Assembly: GCA_947499305.1 (NCBI GenBank)
Contig: CANMNN010000019.1
Span: forward strand, 21,471-85,470
Direction: 5' to 3'
DNA from: an uncultured Arenicella sp.
Lineage (GTDB): Bacteria > Pseudomonadota > Gammaproteobacteria > Arenicellales > Arenicellaceae
Length of the DNA stretch: 64,000 nt
Positions 44,096-52,624 of the stretch are shown piece by piece. Under the pieces are notes generated by a model. The model made no database searches. It was given only the letters and a program-made list of their open reading frames with translations, and was not told where the DNA came from. The first letter of the stretch is position 1. The number at the start of each line of letters is the position of its first letter. Position numbers and translations under genes: made by a program.

Positions 44096-44126
44096 CACTA
44101 ATACTATACATAGTATAGTATTAGTG
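44096..44126. promoter_or_regulatory. 31-bp palindrome (candidate operator) abutting the repressor start
   Basis: Two perfect 14-base arms, CACTAATACTATAC (44096-44109) and GTATAGTATTAGTG (44113-44126), around ATA. The operator covers the -10 region and touches the start codon, so a bound repressor would block transcription. The arms resemble the ATACTAT/ATAGTAT arms I associate with FrmR-type operators, but the G-rich centre is missing. Confidence 0.85.
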
Positions 44127-44131
44127 ATCAA
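44103..44131 (-). promoter_or_regulatory. Sigma-70-type promoter of the conflict operon, probably leaderless
   Basis: On the minus strand a -35 TTGATC (44126-44131) is separated by exactly 17 bases from a -10 TATAGT (44103-44108). The ATG follows seven bases later, so transcription would begin at or next to the start codon. A leaderless mRNA would fit the absence of a ribosome site. Confidence 0.65.
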
Positions 44132-44864
44132 TAGCGAGCTTGCTTGATATGAGGCGAGGAGATTTTTTTTTTGGGGGGGGGTAGGGACGGCTTAAGAAAA
44201 ATAGTTTATCCTTTCGGCGGATATCCCGAAACCTGCCCTACGTCGAGACACTTAAGAGTATAGAGTGTATCTATCAACAAACGTTTATCTACACTTATTA
44301 GAGAAACCACTCATGCCCAGCTTTATGCGACTAAAAAGCCGCGCCCTGCGACAGACAAGTTAACGACTTCATGCTGCTTTACTAAAAACAACGGAGTACT
44401 TATGACGCACACCCTTACTGGCAACTGAATTAAGTATTACTATGGAAACGACTAAGATGCCCAATTTTTTAAAATACGTTGAATACCATTGACCACAAGA
44501 AAACTAAAATCACCAGAATCGAATGGCATTTATGCAATCTTCCATAGAACTATTCGTAAGCAGCTCTAGCGAACCAAGTTGCGAAATAAAATTCTCCATA
44601 TTATCGGCAAGCTCCAGATGCATATTTACAAATACCTCGCCAAATACAAAATTCAACGAATTCACTCAGACAAGGCCGGCAGAGCAAGAACCCGATGAAA
44701 GCATCATTGAAAGTAAGCAAATTTGCAACTCAATTTTTTGAAATATATGTAATAGCTTATCACTCAAAGGGATAACTGAATTTCAGTAAATTTCTATCAA
44801 TTACGATTAAGCTAATGTCCAACCTTTAAAATGCACCAAGATTAGCGCTAAAACAGCCTGTGCT
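44132..44864. other. Intergenic region between the TnsE-like gene and the conflict operon
   Basis: About 730 bases with no credible gene; the plus-strand frame at 44523-44741 has no ribosome site and resembles nothing. It contains a homopolymer junction at 44163-44181. The TnsE-like gene ends into this region and the conflict operon starts from it, so both the terminator and the promoter must lie here, but no strong hairpin was seen. Confidence 0.5.
44163..44181. repeat. Homopolymer junction, ten T followed by nine G
   Basis: A T10 run (44163-44172) is followed directly by a G9 run (44173-44181), about 30-50 bases upstream of the -35 box of the conflict operon promoter. Such runs change length by slippage. 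Confidence 0.9.
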
Positions 44865-46760
44865 TCATTTGACCGAGTTTGCTTTGTTAAATAGATCAAC
44901 AATTATCTTTATAATTTTTTCAGCAACTTGCTCGTGATTATCTTTTTTAAGATGCGTTTTTTTAACTGCATAGACACCTTCCTTCAGAGCACTTTTAGAC
45001 CATTTATTCCTCGCCTTATCGAATAAGACTATTTGTCGATAAGAAAAACCATCGTCGAAAAACGGCTTGTTTTCCGAAAAAATCATCGTAGATATCCCGA
45101 CAGGCGCCAGTCCATTGGCACCAACAATTTCAATCACATAAAATGCGACACCTTTGTAGAGAATATGAAAATACTGAGCAGGCCGATAAAAAATTTCCTC
45201 TTCACGCCCACCGTTTATAAACTCGTCACGCATCTCCCTAGATGAAAACGAAAGATCATATTTATCGCGGTCAGTCTTGTAGGGTATGTAAGTCGCAGCC
45301 TTGGAAAGGTGATGCCTTTTGTCAAATAGAAAAGCAAGACTAACCTCGTTGTTTTCAGATTGCTGCTTTAATACATTTCGTAGCAATACCATGACATCAT
45401 ACATAGCCACATGCTTTTCATCGGTAACAACGCCTTGATCTGGCATGTGCCCTTCAGGTTTACGAATGACATTCAGCTTCCCAACATTCTTATTATCACC
45501 AGCCTGCTGAGCCTCTGCTGTAGATAGCTTAGAGATTACTTGCTCTCCTTCATAAACTATGTAAGTTTGGCGAGATTGATCTATGATTTCCAACTTTTCG
45601 GCCTTATCGACTTTAATTCTATCGAACTCGGTAAACTCAAATTCGTCAAGCGGCACATCATGGTTTTCAAGGGTGAGAGGGTCGGTGTATATTGTTGGCG
45701 ATACAGTATCCTCCAGCTTGGGTATATTTTGGTCCGGTTCGTCATTCTGGTCATTCTCGGATCCTGGACCACTATTAACGCCATCTTTATAAACAGGTTT
45801 TTTCTTTTTTATTGGAATAAATTCATCAGGAGCTCGTGTTCGAATACCTCTGTTATCATTATCTCGACCATATATTAGGTGCTCGAATGGGAAGCCTCCA
45901 CTACACTGTGCGATTCTAGTCACAATGATATCTCGCCCCAGAAGCTGCCCCTGAATCTTCCAGTTCAACCGCCCCTTAATGGGAGGGAAACAAACTGGGT
46001 AATGCTTCTCTTGGCTCATTTGCTCGATAAACGTTGAACTGTGAACTTCAGAAAATCTCCGTCTTGCATATTTATCAAATGCAACCCTTGCAACACATGG
46101 TGCATCCACATCGTAAATTCCTTTTCTGAGATGGACAGTGTGCGGACCATAAGAAGAAACAACTGTTTTTAGCGGATTATATAAAGTTTCTTCAGGATCT
46201 CTTCCTTTGAAAACGGCTTTAAGTAGACCCGATGAAGACCCATAGTAAAATCTAATGATTTCAGTGCACGGCACGTAAATTTTCCAAGGAGTGTCCGCCG
46301 AGTCGATATCATATCGAATATATTTCGATTCCAATAACGTCAAGATAGAGTGATTATGCTTAGACGCGTCAATAAATTGGCTCTTCTTTTTTTCAGCGAG
46401 GATATCCCTTAGAGACATGAGTTTGGACGACTGAGTTAAAAAACTACATTGCAGAGACTTATTAATAGATGGAAAAAATGATCTACCACGAGGTTCTGCT
46501 GCAACTTTCCAAGTATTGCGCCGGCGATACAGATCTAATCCCCCGATCAGATTTTTAGTAGTCCTGCTTTCAGAGAAAACTAATTTGTTGGATTCTTCGA
46601 AGAATGGGGCCCAAACTATTTCAATGACTTGCTCTTTTTGCTGTTTCTCACTCATAGACATTGCTCCGTGGCCTATGATTGCCCAATGTTTATACTTTTC
46701 AGACTCTGGAAGTGAAAGTGAAATTTTCTTTATGTATTCGCGATGCTGGTTTCTATTCAT
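44865..46760 (-). CDS. TnsE-like protein (Tn7-type target-selection protein), no other Tn7 genes nearby
   Basis: A 631-residue protein whose motif order resembles Tn7 TnsE as I remember it. It shows an early HWAIIGHGAMSM and IVWAPFF, then VPCTEIIRFYYGSSSGLL (163-180), then CFPPIKGRLNWKIQGQLLGR (257-276), an acidic linker (residues about 330-440), and a C-terminal block VAFYVIEIVGANGLAPVGIS near 535-555. TnsE directs Tn7 to replicating DNA through the sliding clamp and 3'-recessed ends. No tnsA, tnsB, tnsC or tnsD is found in the window. It lies between recQ and the conflict operon, on the same strand as both. It may be a remnant of a transposon or an independent relative. Homology needs a profile search. 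Confidence 0.5.
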   Translation of the reverse strand: MNRNQHREYIKKISLSLPESEKYKHWAIIGHGAMSMSEKQQKEQVIEIVWAPFFEESNKLVFSESRTTKNLIGGLDLYRRRNTWKVAAEPRGRSFFPSINKSLQCSFLTQSSKLMSLRDILAEKKKSQFIDASKHNHSILTLLESKYIRYDIDSADTPWKIYVPCTEIIRFYYGSSSGLLKAVFKGRDPEETLYNPLKTVVSSYGPHTVHLRKGIYDVDAPCVARVAFDKYARRRFSEVHSSTFIEQMSQEKHYPVCFPPIKGRLNWKIQGQLLGRDIIVTRIAQCSGGFPFEHLIYGRDNDNRGIRTRAPDEFIPIKKKKPVYKDGVNSGPGSENDQNDEPDQNIPKLEDTVSPTIYTDPLTLENHDVPLDEFEFTEFDRIKVDKAEKLEIIDQSRQTYIVYEGEQVISKLSTAEAQQAGDNKNVGKLNVIRKPEGHMPDQGVVTDEKHVAMYDVMVLLRNVLKQQSENNEVSLAFLFDKRHHLSKAATYIPYKTDRDKYDLSFSSREMRDEFINGGREEEIFYRPAQYFHILYKGVAFYVIEIVGANGLAPVGISTMIFSENKPFFDDGFSYRQIVLFDKARNKWSKSALKEGVYAVKKTHLKKDNHEQVAEKIIKIIVDLFNKANSVK

Positions 46761-46875
46761 TTATTCCCAAATAAGCAGGTTGTTCGATCTCCTTTCAGAC
46801 ACTACTTTCCATAAAAAGCAACTAACGACAAAAGAAGAATCCCCTTGATTCCTATTTATTATGGCTTATTCTCAT

Positions 46876-48672
46876 TTAATTTGAAAATTGACAAATAACC
46901 GCCAAAAAGTCCTCACCAAACTTTTCAAGCTTAACTGCGCCTACACCACTCACCGCTAATAAATCTGCCTCGTTGGTTGGCATGCTTTGCATGATTTCCA
47001 TCAGAGTGGCATCGTGAAAAATGTGATACGGCGGCACGCCTAGAGCGTCGGCGAGGTCTTTACGCTTGGCTTTTAGTGCTTCCCATAAATCTTGGTCGGC
47101 TTCTGAAACCTCGGCTGGGCGACGACGCTCGCGCACGGTTTTCTCAGCGGCGAGTTCTTCACGGAGAAAGATCTTGGTTTGCCCTTTTAATATTTCACGT
47201 GCTTTTTCGGTGAGTTGAATCGCGCCGTACATTTCGTCATTTACTAATAGATAATTTTGCACTAAAAGCTGGCGAATAATTGAGCGCCATTGCTTATCAC
47301 TGCGATCTTTACCAATGCCGTAAGTGCTCAGATCTTGGTGACCAAACTGGTTCACTTTAGCGGTTTCTTTGCCGCGCAGCACATCGATCACATGGCCTGA
47401 ACCGAAACGTTGGCCAGTTCTGTAAATGTTCGACAATAGTTTTTGTGCGTCTTCGGTGGCGTTCCATGTTTTAGGAGGGTTGAGACACACATCGCAGTTT
47501 CCACAGACTTCGTCGCGCTCTTCGCCAAAATACCTCAATAAGGCACGGCGACGGCAAGTGTTGGTTTCGCACCAGCCAAGCAAGCTCTCAATCTTGCTGC
47601 GTTCCATGCGCTTGTGCTGCTCATTGGCGTTTGAGTCTTGTACCATTTTGACGATTCGCATGACATCGGCCAATCCATAGACCATCCATGCCACACTTGG
47701 CAGCCCGTCACGGCCGGCGCGACCGGTTTCTTGATAGTAAGCTTCCATGCTTTTGGGTAAATCTAAGTGAGCAACAAAGCGAACATCGGGCTTATCGATA
47801 CCCATTCCAAAAGCGATTGTAGCGACCATCACCACTGCGTCTTCACGCAAGAATCGGCGTTGATTCTCGGCTCGCTCTTGAGTACTCAGGCCTGCGTGAT
47901 ACGGCAACGCTTTGATGCCCCGTTGTGATAGCCAAGCGGCAATCCCATCAACTCGATTGCGCGACATGCAATACACAATGCCAGCTTGGTTTTTGTAATC
48001 TTGCAAGAACTTTAACAGCTGTGACTTGGCTTCGCCTTTTTCTTGCACTGCGTAACGAATGTTTGGGCGATCAAAGCTACTTACGAATACTTTGGGCTGA
48101 AAAAGCGCTAGACGAGCAACAATTTCTTCACGGGTTCGGTCGTCGGCTGTCGCGGTTAATGCCACTCGAGGCACTCCGGGGAAAGCTTGCTGCAATACAT
48201 GCAGGCCGAGATAATCAACTCGAAAGTCGTGGCCCCATTGCGATACGCAATGCGCTTCGTCGATTGCAATGAGCGACACCTCCACCGAGGTTAGGCGCTC
48301 TAGAGTGTTTTGTTGCAACAGCCTTTCAGGGGCGATGTAGAGCATATCTAACTCACCATCATAAATGGCACGCATTACCTGATTGTGCTCTTCTCGTGAA
48401 AGAGTTGAATTTAGATAGGCTGCGCGCAAGCCCAGCTGTTGAAGCGCAGAAACCTGGTCTTGCATTAACGCAATGAGTGGAGAAACCACAATCGCCATGC
48501 CCTCTCGCACAAGGCCTGGTATTTGATAACAGAGAGATTTACCGCCGCCGGTTGGCATCAACACCAAGGCATCTTCACCCTTTAAAACGGTTTCGATCAC
48601 CTCTTTTTGCGACCCTCGAAAGTCGGAATAGCCAAAGGTGTGTTTTAAAATTTGTTCTGCTCGGTTTATCAT
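46876..48672 (-). CDS. recQ: ATP-dependent DNA helicase RecQ
   Basis: A 598-residue 3'-5' helicase for recombination and fork repair. Walker A is MPTGGGKSLCYQIPG, motif II is DEAHC (IAIDEAHCVSQWGHDFR), motif VI is QETGRAGRDGLPS, and the zinc-binding RQC region shows CRRRALLRYFGE with CGNCDVCLNPP. A C-terminal HRDC-type domain ends the protein (VPPYHIFHDATLMEIMQSMP and SGVGAVKLEKFG). Length is normal. It is the ordinary chromosomal gene next to the mobile-looking segment and divergent from greB. Confidence 0.97.
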   Translation of the reverse strand: MINRAEQILKHTFGYSDFRGSQKEVIETVLKGEDALVLMPTGGGKSLCYQIPGLVREGMAIVVSPLIALMQDQVSALQQLGLRAAYLNSTLSREEHNQVMRAIYDGELDMLYIAPERLLQQNTLERLTSVEVSLIAIDEAHCVSQWGHDFRVDYLGLHVLQQAFPGVPRVALTATADDRTREEIVARLALFQPKVFVSSFDRPNIRYAVQEKGEAKSQLLKFLQDYKNQAGIVYCMSRNRVDGIAAWLSQRGIKALPYHAGLSTQERAENQRRFLREDAVVMVATIAFGMGIDKPDVRFVAHLDLPKSMEAYYQETGRAGRDGLPSVAWMVYGLADVMRIVKMVQDSNANEQHKRMERSKIESLLGWCETNTCRRRALLRYFGEERDEVCGNCDVCLNPPKTWNATEDAQKLLSNIYRTGQRFGSGHVIDVLRGKETAKVNQFGHQDLSTYGIGKDRSDKQWRSIIRQLLVQNYLLVNDEMYGAIQLTEKAREILKGQTKIFLREELAAEKTVRERRRPAEVSEADQDLWEALKAKRKDLADALGVPPYHIFHDATLMEIMQSMPTNEADLLAVSGVGAVKLEKFGEDFLAVICQFSN

Positions 48673-48743
48673 CCAATATTCCGTTATTTAATGATTGCTC
48701 GTAGCTCGGTCACAGGCACGTGAGTATGACCGTAGCGCGGCTA

Positions 48744-48809
48744 TTGATCAAGGGGTCTCAGACGCTTGATCAAGGGGGTCGCAGACGCTTAATCAAGCAC
48801 CACGAGCAC
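48744..48809. repeat. Three imperfect 21-23-bp tandem repeats upstream of greB
   Basis: Units TTGATCAAGGGGTCTCAGACGC (48744-48765) and its near copy (48766-48788) are followed by a more diverged third (48789-48809). They end about 30 bases before the greB start, where they might influence its expression or that of recQ. Confidence 0.8.
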
Positions 48810-48840
48810 TTAATCACTGATAAATTAGAAAAGAGAAATA

Positions 48841-49329
48841 ATGTCCCGTTGGCGTCCACCACAAGCACGATCTACCGCAATTATCACACCTGAAGGCTAT
48901 GCCGCTCTTGAGAAAGAGCTAAAGCAGCTATGGGCCAAACGCCGAATTGTTAATGACGCTCTCGCCGCCGCCGCAGCTGAAGGCGACCGAAGCGAAAACG
49001 CCGAATATATATATCGCAAAAAAGAACAAGCAGGAATCGATCGCCGCATACGCTACCTACAAAAGCGCATGCCTGATTTGCGCGTAATTGATAGCGTAGG
49101 AAACAAAAACCAAGTGTTTTTCGGCGCTACTATCACACTCGAAAAAGACAACGGTGATGAAGTTTGCTATCGAATTGTTGGGCCTGACGAAACTGATGCA
49201 AAGCGTAACTTTATTAGTATCGATTCGCCTCTAGCGAAGGCCATTTTGAAGAAAGAGGTCGATGACGAGGTCGAAATCAGCATCGGGGACGCGAAAAACT
49301 GGTACTCGGTGTTGGCAATTAAGTACTAA
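48841..49329 (+). CDS. greB: Transcription elongation factor GreB
   Basis: A 162-residue factor that stimulates cleavage of backtracked RNA in RNA polymerase. The N-terminal coiled coil has [40 protein letters not shown] (tip acidic residues Asp-Arg-Ser-Glu-Asn-Ala-Glu) and [10 protein letters not shown]; the FKBP-like C-terminal domain ends [16 protein letters not shown]. The extra basic residues and the KRRIVN segment suit GreB rather than GreA. It starts at ATG 48841 and is divergent from recQ. Confidence 0.96.
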   Translation: MSRWRPPQARSTAIITPEGYAALEKELKQLWAKRRIVNDALAAAAAEGDRSENAEYIYRKKEQAGIDRRIRYLQKRMPDLRVIDSVGNKNQVFFGATITLEKDNGDEVCYRIVGPDETDAKRNFISIDSPLAKAILKKEVDDEVEISIGDAKNWYSVLAIKY

Positions 49330-49458
49330 ATTACGCCAAAATGGGACTGTGTGTCGCAAATTAGCCTTAAAAAACACCAACTCAGTACACATATATTAAC
49401 GTTAGATTAATCGCGCCTATTTTACATGTGTCCTGAACAAACTTATTGCTAAACTTGT

Positions 49459-49592
49459 TTCATGAGTTAGGAATGAACGAGCCTAATTCATATGTTGTTT
49501 TTCATTTGAAAGCCAAACTGAATATACCCCACCCCTACAACATATTTAGTTTGATTCAAGCACTTCAGCCCTAAACTGAAGTGCTTTTTTTT
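49459..49592 (+). ncRNA. Candidate small RNA ending in an intrinsic terminator
   Basis: A short stem TTCAT/ATGAA (49459-49463, 49473-49477) with AGGA in its loop, then a long-range eight-base-pair pairing ATATGTTG (49490-49497) with CAACATAT (49538-49545), then the terminator at 49559-49592. No promoter is clear. The structure could also be the 3' UTR of greB, so this is weak. Confidence 0.3.
49559..49592 (+). terminator. Intrinsic terminator
   Basis: Ten-base-pair stem AGCACTTCAG / CTGAAGTGCT with a seven-base loop, followed by eight T. It would end greB or a small RNA. Confidence 0.85.
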
Positions 49593-49660
49593 ACCCGCAT
49601 GGATGCGGGTATGTCGCGACTGCAGGAGGCAGACGAGCGGCTTGCGAGCGAAGCCATGAT
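49593..49660. repeat. REP-like cluster of hairpins
   Basis: ACCCGCAT-GG-ATGCGGGT at 49593-49610, then CTGC/GCAG around AGGAG, then GGCTT/AAGCC around GCGAGCG. Such strings are common as dispersed extragenic repeats, and a RAYT-like transposase occurs elsewhere in the window. A genome-wide count is needed. Confidence 0.5.
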
Positions 49661-49790
49661 ATTTTGAGCAGCGCCAAAGACTTTTGACTTTTCAAGTAGA
49701 TACTTCGCTGCGCTCAGCATCACGTCTGTAGATTGCCCTTGAAATAGTTACGGGAAGTAACCACAGGGGCAATACAAAGATTCTGGTTCG

Positions 49791-50972
49791 CTAAACCGCT
49801 TCAATCACCATGGCAATGCCTTGGCCGCCGCCAATACATAAGGTAACAAGGCCGTACTTGCCGCCAACACGATGCAATTCATAGATCAACTTAGTCATCA
49901 ATATTGCGCCACTTGCGCCAATTGGGTGACCAAGCGCTATCGCACCGCCATTGGGGTTGGTTTTATCATTCGGTAAATCGAGCTCTTGAGCTACTGACAA
50001 AGCTTGTGCTGCAAAAGCCTCATTGGACTCGATCACATCCATGTCGTTAACGGTCAAACCCGCTTTTTCCAGGGCGATGGTGCATGCACCAACAGGGCCG
50101 ATACCCATAATTTCGTTAGGCACCCCGCAACGGCCGTATGAAACCACACGTGCCATTGGCTTGGCATTTTGCTGTTTAACCTGCTCTTCAGTCGCCAGAA
50201 CCAACATTGCTGCGCCATCATTGATACCCGACGCATTGCCCGCCGTGACAGTGCCATCTTTCTTGAAAACCGCTCGCAAACCGCCTAAGCCCTCGATACT
50301 TGAACCCGCTCGAGGGTGCTCATCAGTATCAAACACGGTAACGCCCTTGCGAGTTTTAATTTCAAACGGAACAATTTGATCCTTAAAATAGCCGTTCTCA
50401 ATTGCCGCAAGCGCTCGCTGTTGACTTTGTAGGGCAAACTCGTCCTGCTGCTCTCGGCTTATATCGTACTTCGTCGCTAAATTTTCAGCCGTAATTCCCA
50501 TGTGACCTACGCCAAAGGGATCAGTGAGCGCGCCAGTTAATTCGTCTTGTACAGCACAGTCACCCATAGCTTGCCCCCAGCGATTAGTGGTCATTAGGTG
50601 GCCGGCCGAGCTCATGCATTCTGTGCCACCGGCTACGGCAACACCAATCTCACCTAGTTGCAGCTGCTGAGCTGCAAATGTAATGGCTTCAAGGCCTGAA
50701 CCGCACAAGCGGTTAAGAGTGAGCGATTGTGCATGCACCGGCAAGCCACCTTCGAGTGCCACCCTGCGGGCCATATAGGCGTCTTTAATATCGGTTCGTA
50801 TCACATGACCAACAACGTTCGAGCCAATGCTTTGAGCATCAATGCCGCTACGCTCAACAGCAGCCTTGGTTGCAAACGAGCCCAAGTTAGCTGGGCTAAT
50901 GCCCTTTAGCGAGCAGCCAAAGCTGCCTATTGCGGTTCTCGCTGCGCTTAAAATATATACGTCGTTAATCAT
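49791..50972 (-). CDS. Acetyl-CoA acetyltransferase (thiolase)
   Basis: A 393-residue biosynthetic-type thiolase that joins two acetyl-CoA or cleaves acetoacetyl-CoA. The nucleophilic Cys90 is in NRLCGSGLEA, the catalytic His in GGAIALGHPIGASG and the second Cys in VTLCIGGGQG. Length and motifs fit PhaA/AtoB enzymes. It is a single gene here and convergent with greB. Whether it supports polyhydroxybutyrate, butyrate or fatty-acid use cannot be read. Confidence 0.95.
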   Translation of the reverse strand: MINDVYILSAARTAIGSFGCSLKGISPANLGSFATKAAVERSGIDAQSIGSNVVGHVIRTDIKDAYMARRVALEGGLPVHAQSLTLNRLCGSGLEAITFAAQQLQLGEIGVAVAGGTECMSSAGHLMTTNRWGQAMGDCAVQDELTGALTDPFGVGHMGITAENLATKYDISREQQDEFALQSQQRALAAIENGYFKDQIVPFEIKTRKGVTVFDTDEHPRAGSSIEGLGGLRAVFKKDGTVTAGNASGINDGAAMLVLATEEQVKQQNAKPMARVVSYGRCGVPNEIMGIGPVGACTIALEKAGLTVNDMDVIESNEAFAAQALSVAQELDLPNDKTNPNGGAIALGHPIGASGAILMTKLIYELHRVGGKYGLVTLCIGGGQGIAMVIEAV

Positions 50973-51160
50973 GTTTATGTCCTGAATATTTTCAAATGCA
51001 GCGCGCGAGCAATACTCTTATAACGCGCGCTGCGTAAATTTTTAAGTGAGACTAATTGCACAGCAGCAATCAAATACTACGAATGAAACCGCATGCAATA
51101 TCTTCAGTGTTAACCAGATCTTAACAACTGTAAGACCTTAAAGGCTAGTAAGGCGTCGCC

Positions 51161-52423
51161 ATGCCGGTCATTTGTTTATGTTATCGTCAATTTATGCAGC
51201 CAAAATCGTTCTACATCCTCATTCTAACCGCTCTATTGTTACTCGGCGCAGCTGGCCTATGGATGATTAACAGCCCAAATTCGCAGTTGGAGGAGCCGCC
51301 GAACAAGGGCGATACGCTCATTCAATCTGATTCTCAAGTGGCGGCTCTGGCAAACAATCGGGCCATCGAGAAAATTGCGGTAATCCAGTCGACTGACTAC
51401 ACCGAGATCAACCGCTTAATTAATAATGCTGCGTTTCCCTCGGCAATCTCAGAGATCAATAAACACCATTCGAGGCTAAGCAGTGCGGAATTAGACCGCC
51501 TGAGGCGCTCTCTGATCTCAAGCGCGCTAATGCAGCCAAAAAGTGAGAAGAAAAGAACGCTCGCTCTCATCTCTCAAGCATTCGATGACGTCGAAGTTTG
51601 GGAATTACTCGGCGACGCAGCGCTTAGCGATAACGATTGGAGGCTTGCATATCAAGCGCAGCTCAGAGCAAGCGACTTACAAAACGACCCGATCAGGTTA
51701 GAGAGGCTGCTCAGCAAACTAAGTGTAAGCAGTAGCCACTTGCGCAAAAGTTACGAACAGAGTGACGATTTGATTGGCATAAGAGATTTATATCAAGATT
51801 TGACCGACCGACATCCGAGCTTTTCACGATTTCGCTACGAATTGGCGATTTCGATGATCAACCTAGGCGAAACCGAGGCCGCTAAACCGATATTGCAGGC
51901 ATTGAGTTATGATCTTGAGCTAGGTAGCTTAGCTCAGCAAACTCTCAATAAATTAGCCAATATCGTAGCTGACTCTAAGGCGGGTGAAAGCACGAACACG
52001 GCAGTCTCTTCGCAAGCTCCGTCGCAATTTAACGACCTAGTTGTGCCTTTGGTGAGGGTTGGCAATTCATTCATGATAAATAGCTCGATCGAGCAAACTT
52101 CAGCACGCCTTCTGCTTGATACCGGCGCATCGATAACGTCACTGTCTAGTACGTTTATTTCGCGCCTCGGCCTTATCGATACCGGCCGCTCAATTAGCTT
52201 GAGCACCGCCAATGGCGTGACTCGCGCGAAGCTTTATCGAGTTAAGCGCCTGAAAATTGGCCCGATTGTATTAAGAGATATGATCGTTGCCGAAATTGGC
52301 TTGAGTACCCAAAGCAGCTTTGAAGGATTGCTCGGTACCGACGCATTGAATCAGTTGGCGCCTAAATACACGTATTTGATAGATAATCAGAAAAGCTCGC
52401 TAATATTCTCACCGATTAATTAA
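51161..52423 (+). CDS. Membrane-anchored retropepsin-like aspartic protease
   Basis: A 420-residue protein. An N-terminal membrane helix (FYILILTALLLLGAAGLWMI) anchors a helical repeat region (about 70-260), after which a clan-AA protease domain (about 295-415) carries the active-site triad LLLDTGASITSLS and the hydrophobic-hydrophobic-Gly segment FEGLLGTDAL. Such single-domain proteases may act as dimers in the periplasm. The ATG at 51161 has AAGGCG just before it; a second ATG at 51194 has none. Its substrate is unknown, and it seems to be transcribed alone. Confidence 0.85.
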   Translation: MPVICLCYRQFMQPKSFYILILTALLLLGAAGLWMINSPNSQLEEPPNKGDTLIQSDSQVAALANNRAIEKIAVIQSTDYTEINRLINNAAFPSAISEINKHHSRLSSAELDRLRRSLISSALMQPKSEKKRTLALISQAFDDVEVWELLGDAALSDNDWRLAYQAQLRASDLQNDPIRLERLLSKLSVSSSHLRKSYEQSDDLIGIRDLYQDLTDRHPSFSRFRYELAISMINLGETEAAKPILQALSYDLELGSLAQQTLNKLANIVADSKAGESTNTAVSSQAPSQFNDLVVPLVRVGNSFMINSSIEQTSARLLLDTGASITSLSSTFISRLGLIDTGRSISLSTANGVTRAKLYRVKRLKIGPIVLRDMIVAEIGLSTQSSFEGLLGTDALNQLAPKYTYLIDNQKSSLIFSPIN

Positions 52424-52624
52424 CTCGCTCAAACTAGCTCAAACTAGCTCCGCTCAATTGAGCACGCGCCATCGCTACTCTCGAATTCTGCAGTCGTTAA
52501 CTTTTGCGCTTCCACCGCAACGTGCCACGCAATTTCTCGAAAATCTTGCCAAAAGCTCAATTCACCCGAAAACTCTCTCATGGTAAACTCGAACGAAAAT
52601 AACAGTAAATCCACGAGAAAATTT

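Larger units (their letters stand above)
49330..49790. other. Intergenic region with a candidate small RNA, a terminator and REP-like hairpins
   Basis: Between greB and the thiolase gene (convergent). It contains the small-RNA candidate and terminator at 49459-49592 and a group of hairpins at 49593-49660; the rest (49661-49790) shows nothing further. Confidence 0.55.

Noticed and set aside
44523..44741. Small plus-strand gene in the gap before the conflict operon
   Set aside because: No ribosome site, low-complexity Ser-rich product and no recognisable family.
44865..46760. A complete Tn7-like transposon
   Set aside because: Only a TnsE-like gene is seen. No tnsA, tnsB, tnsC, tnsD or attachment sequence occurs in the window.
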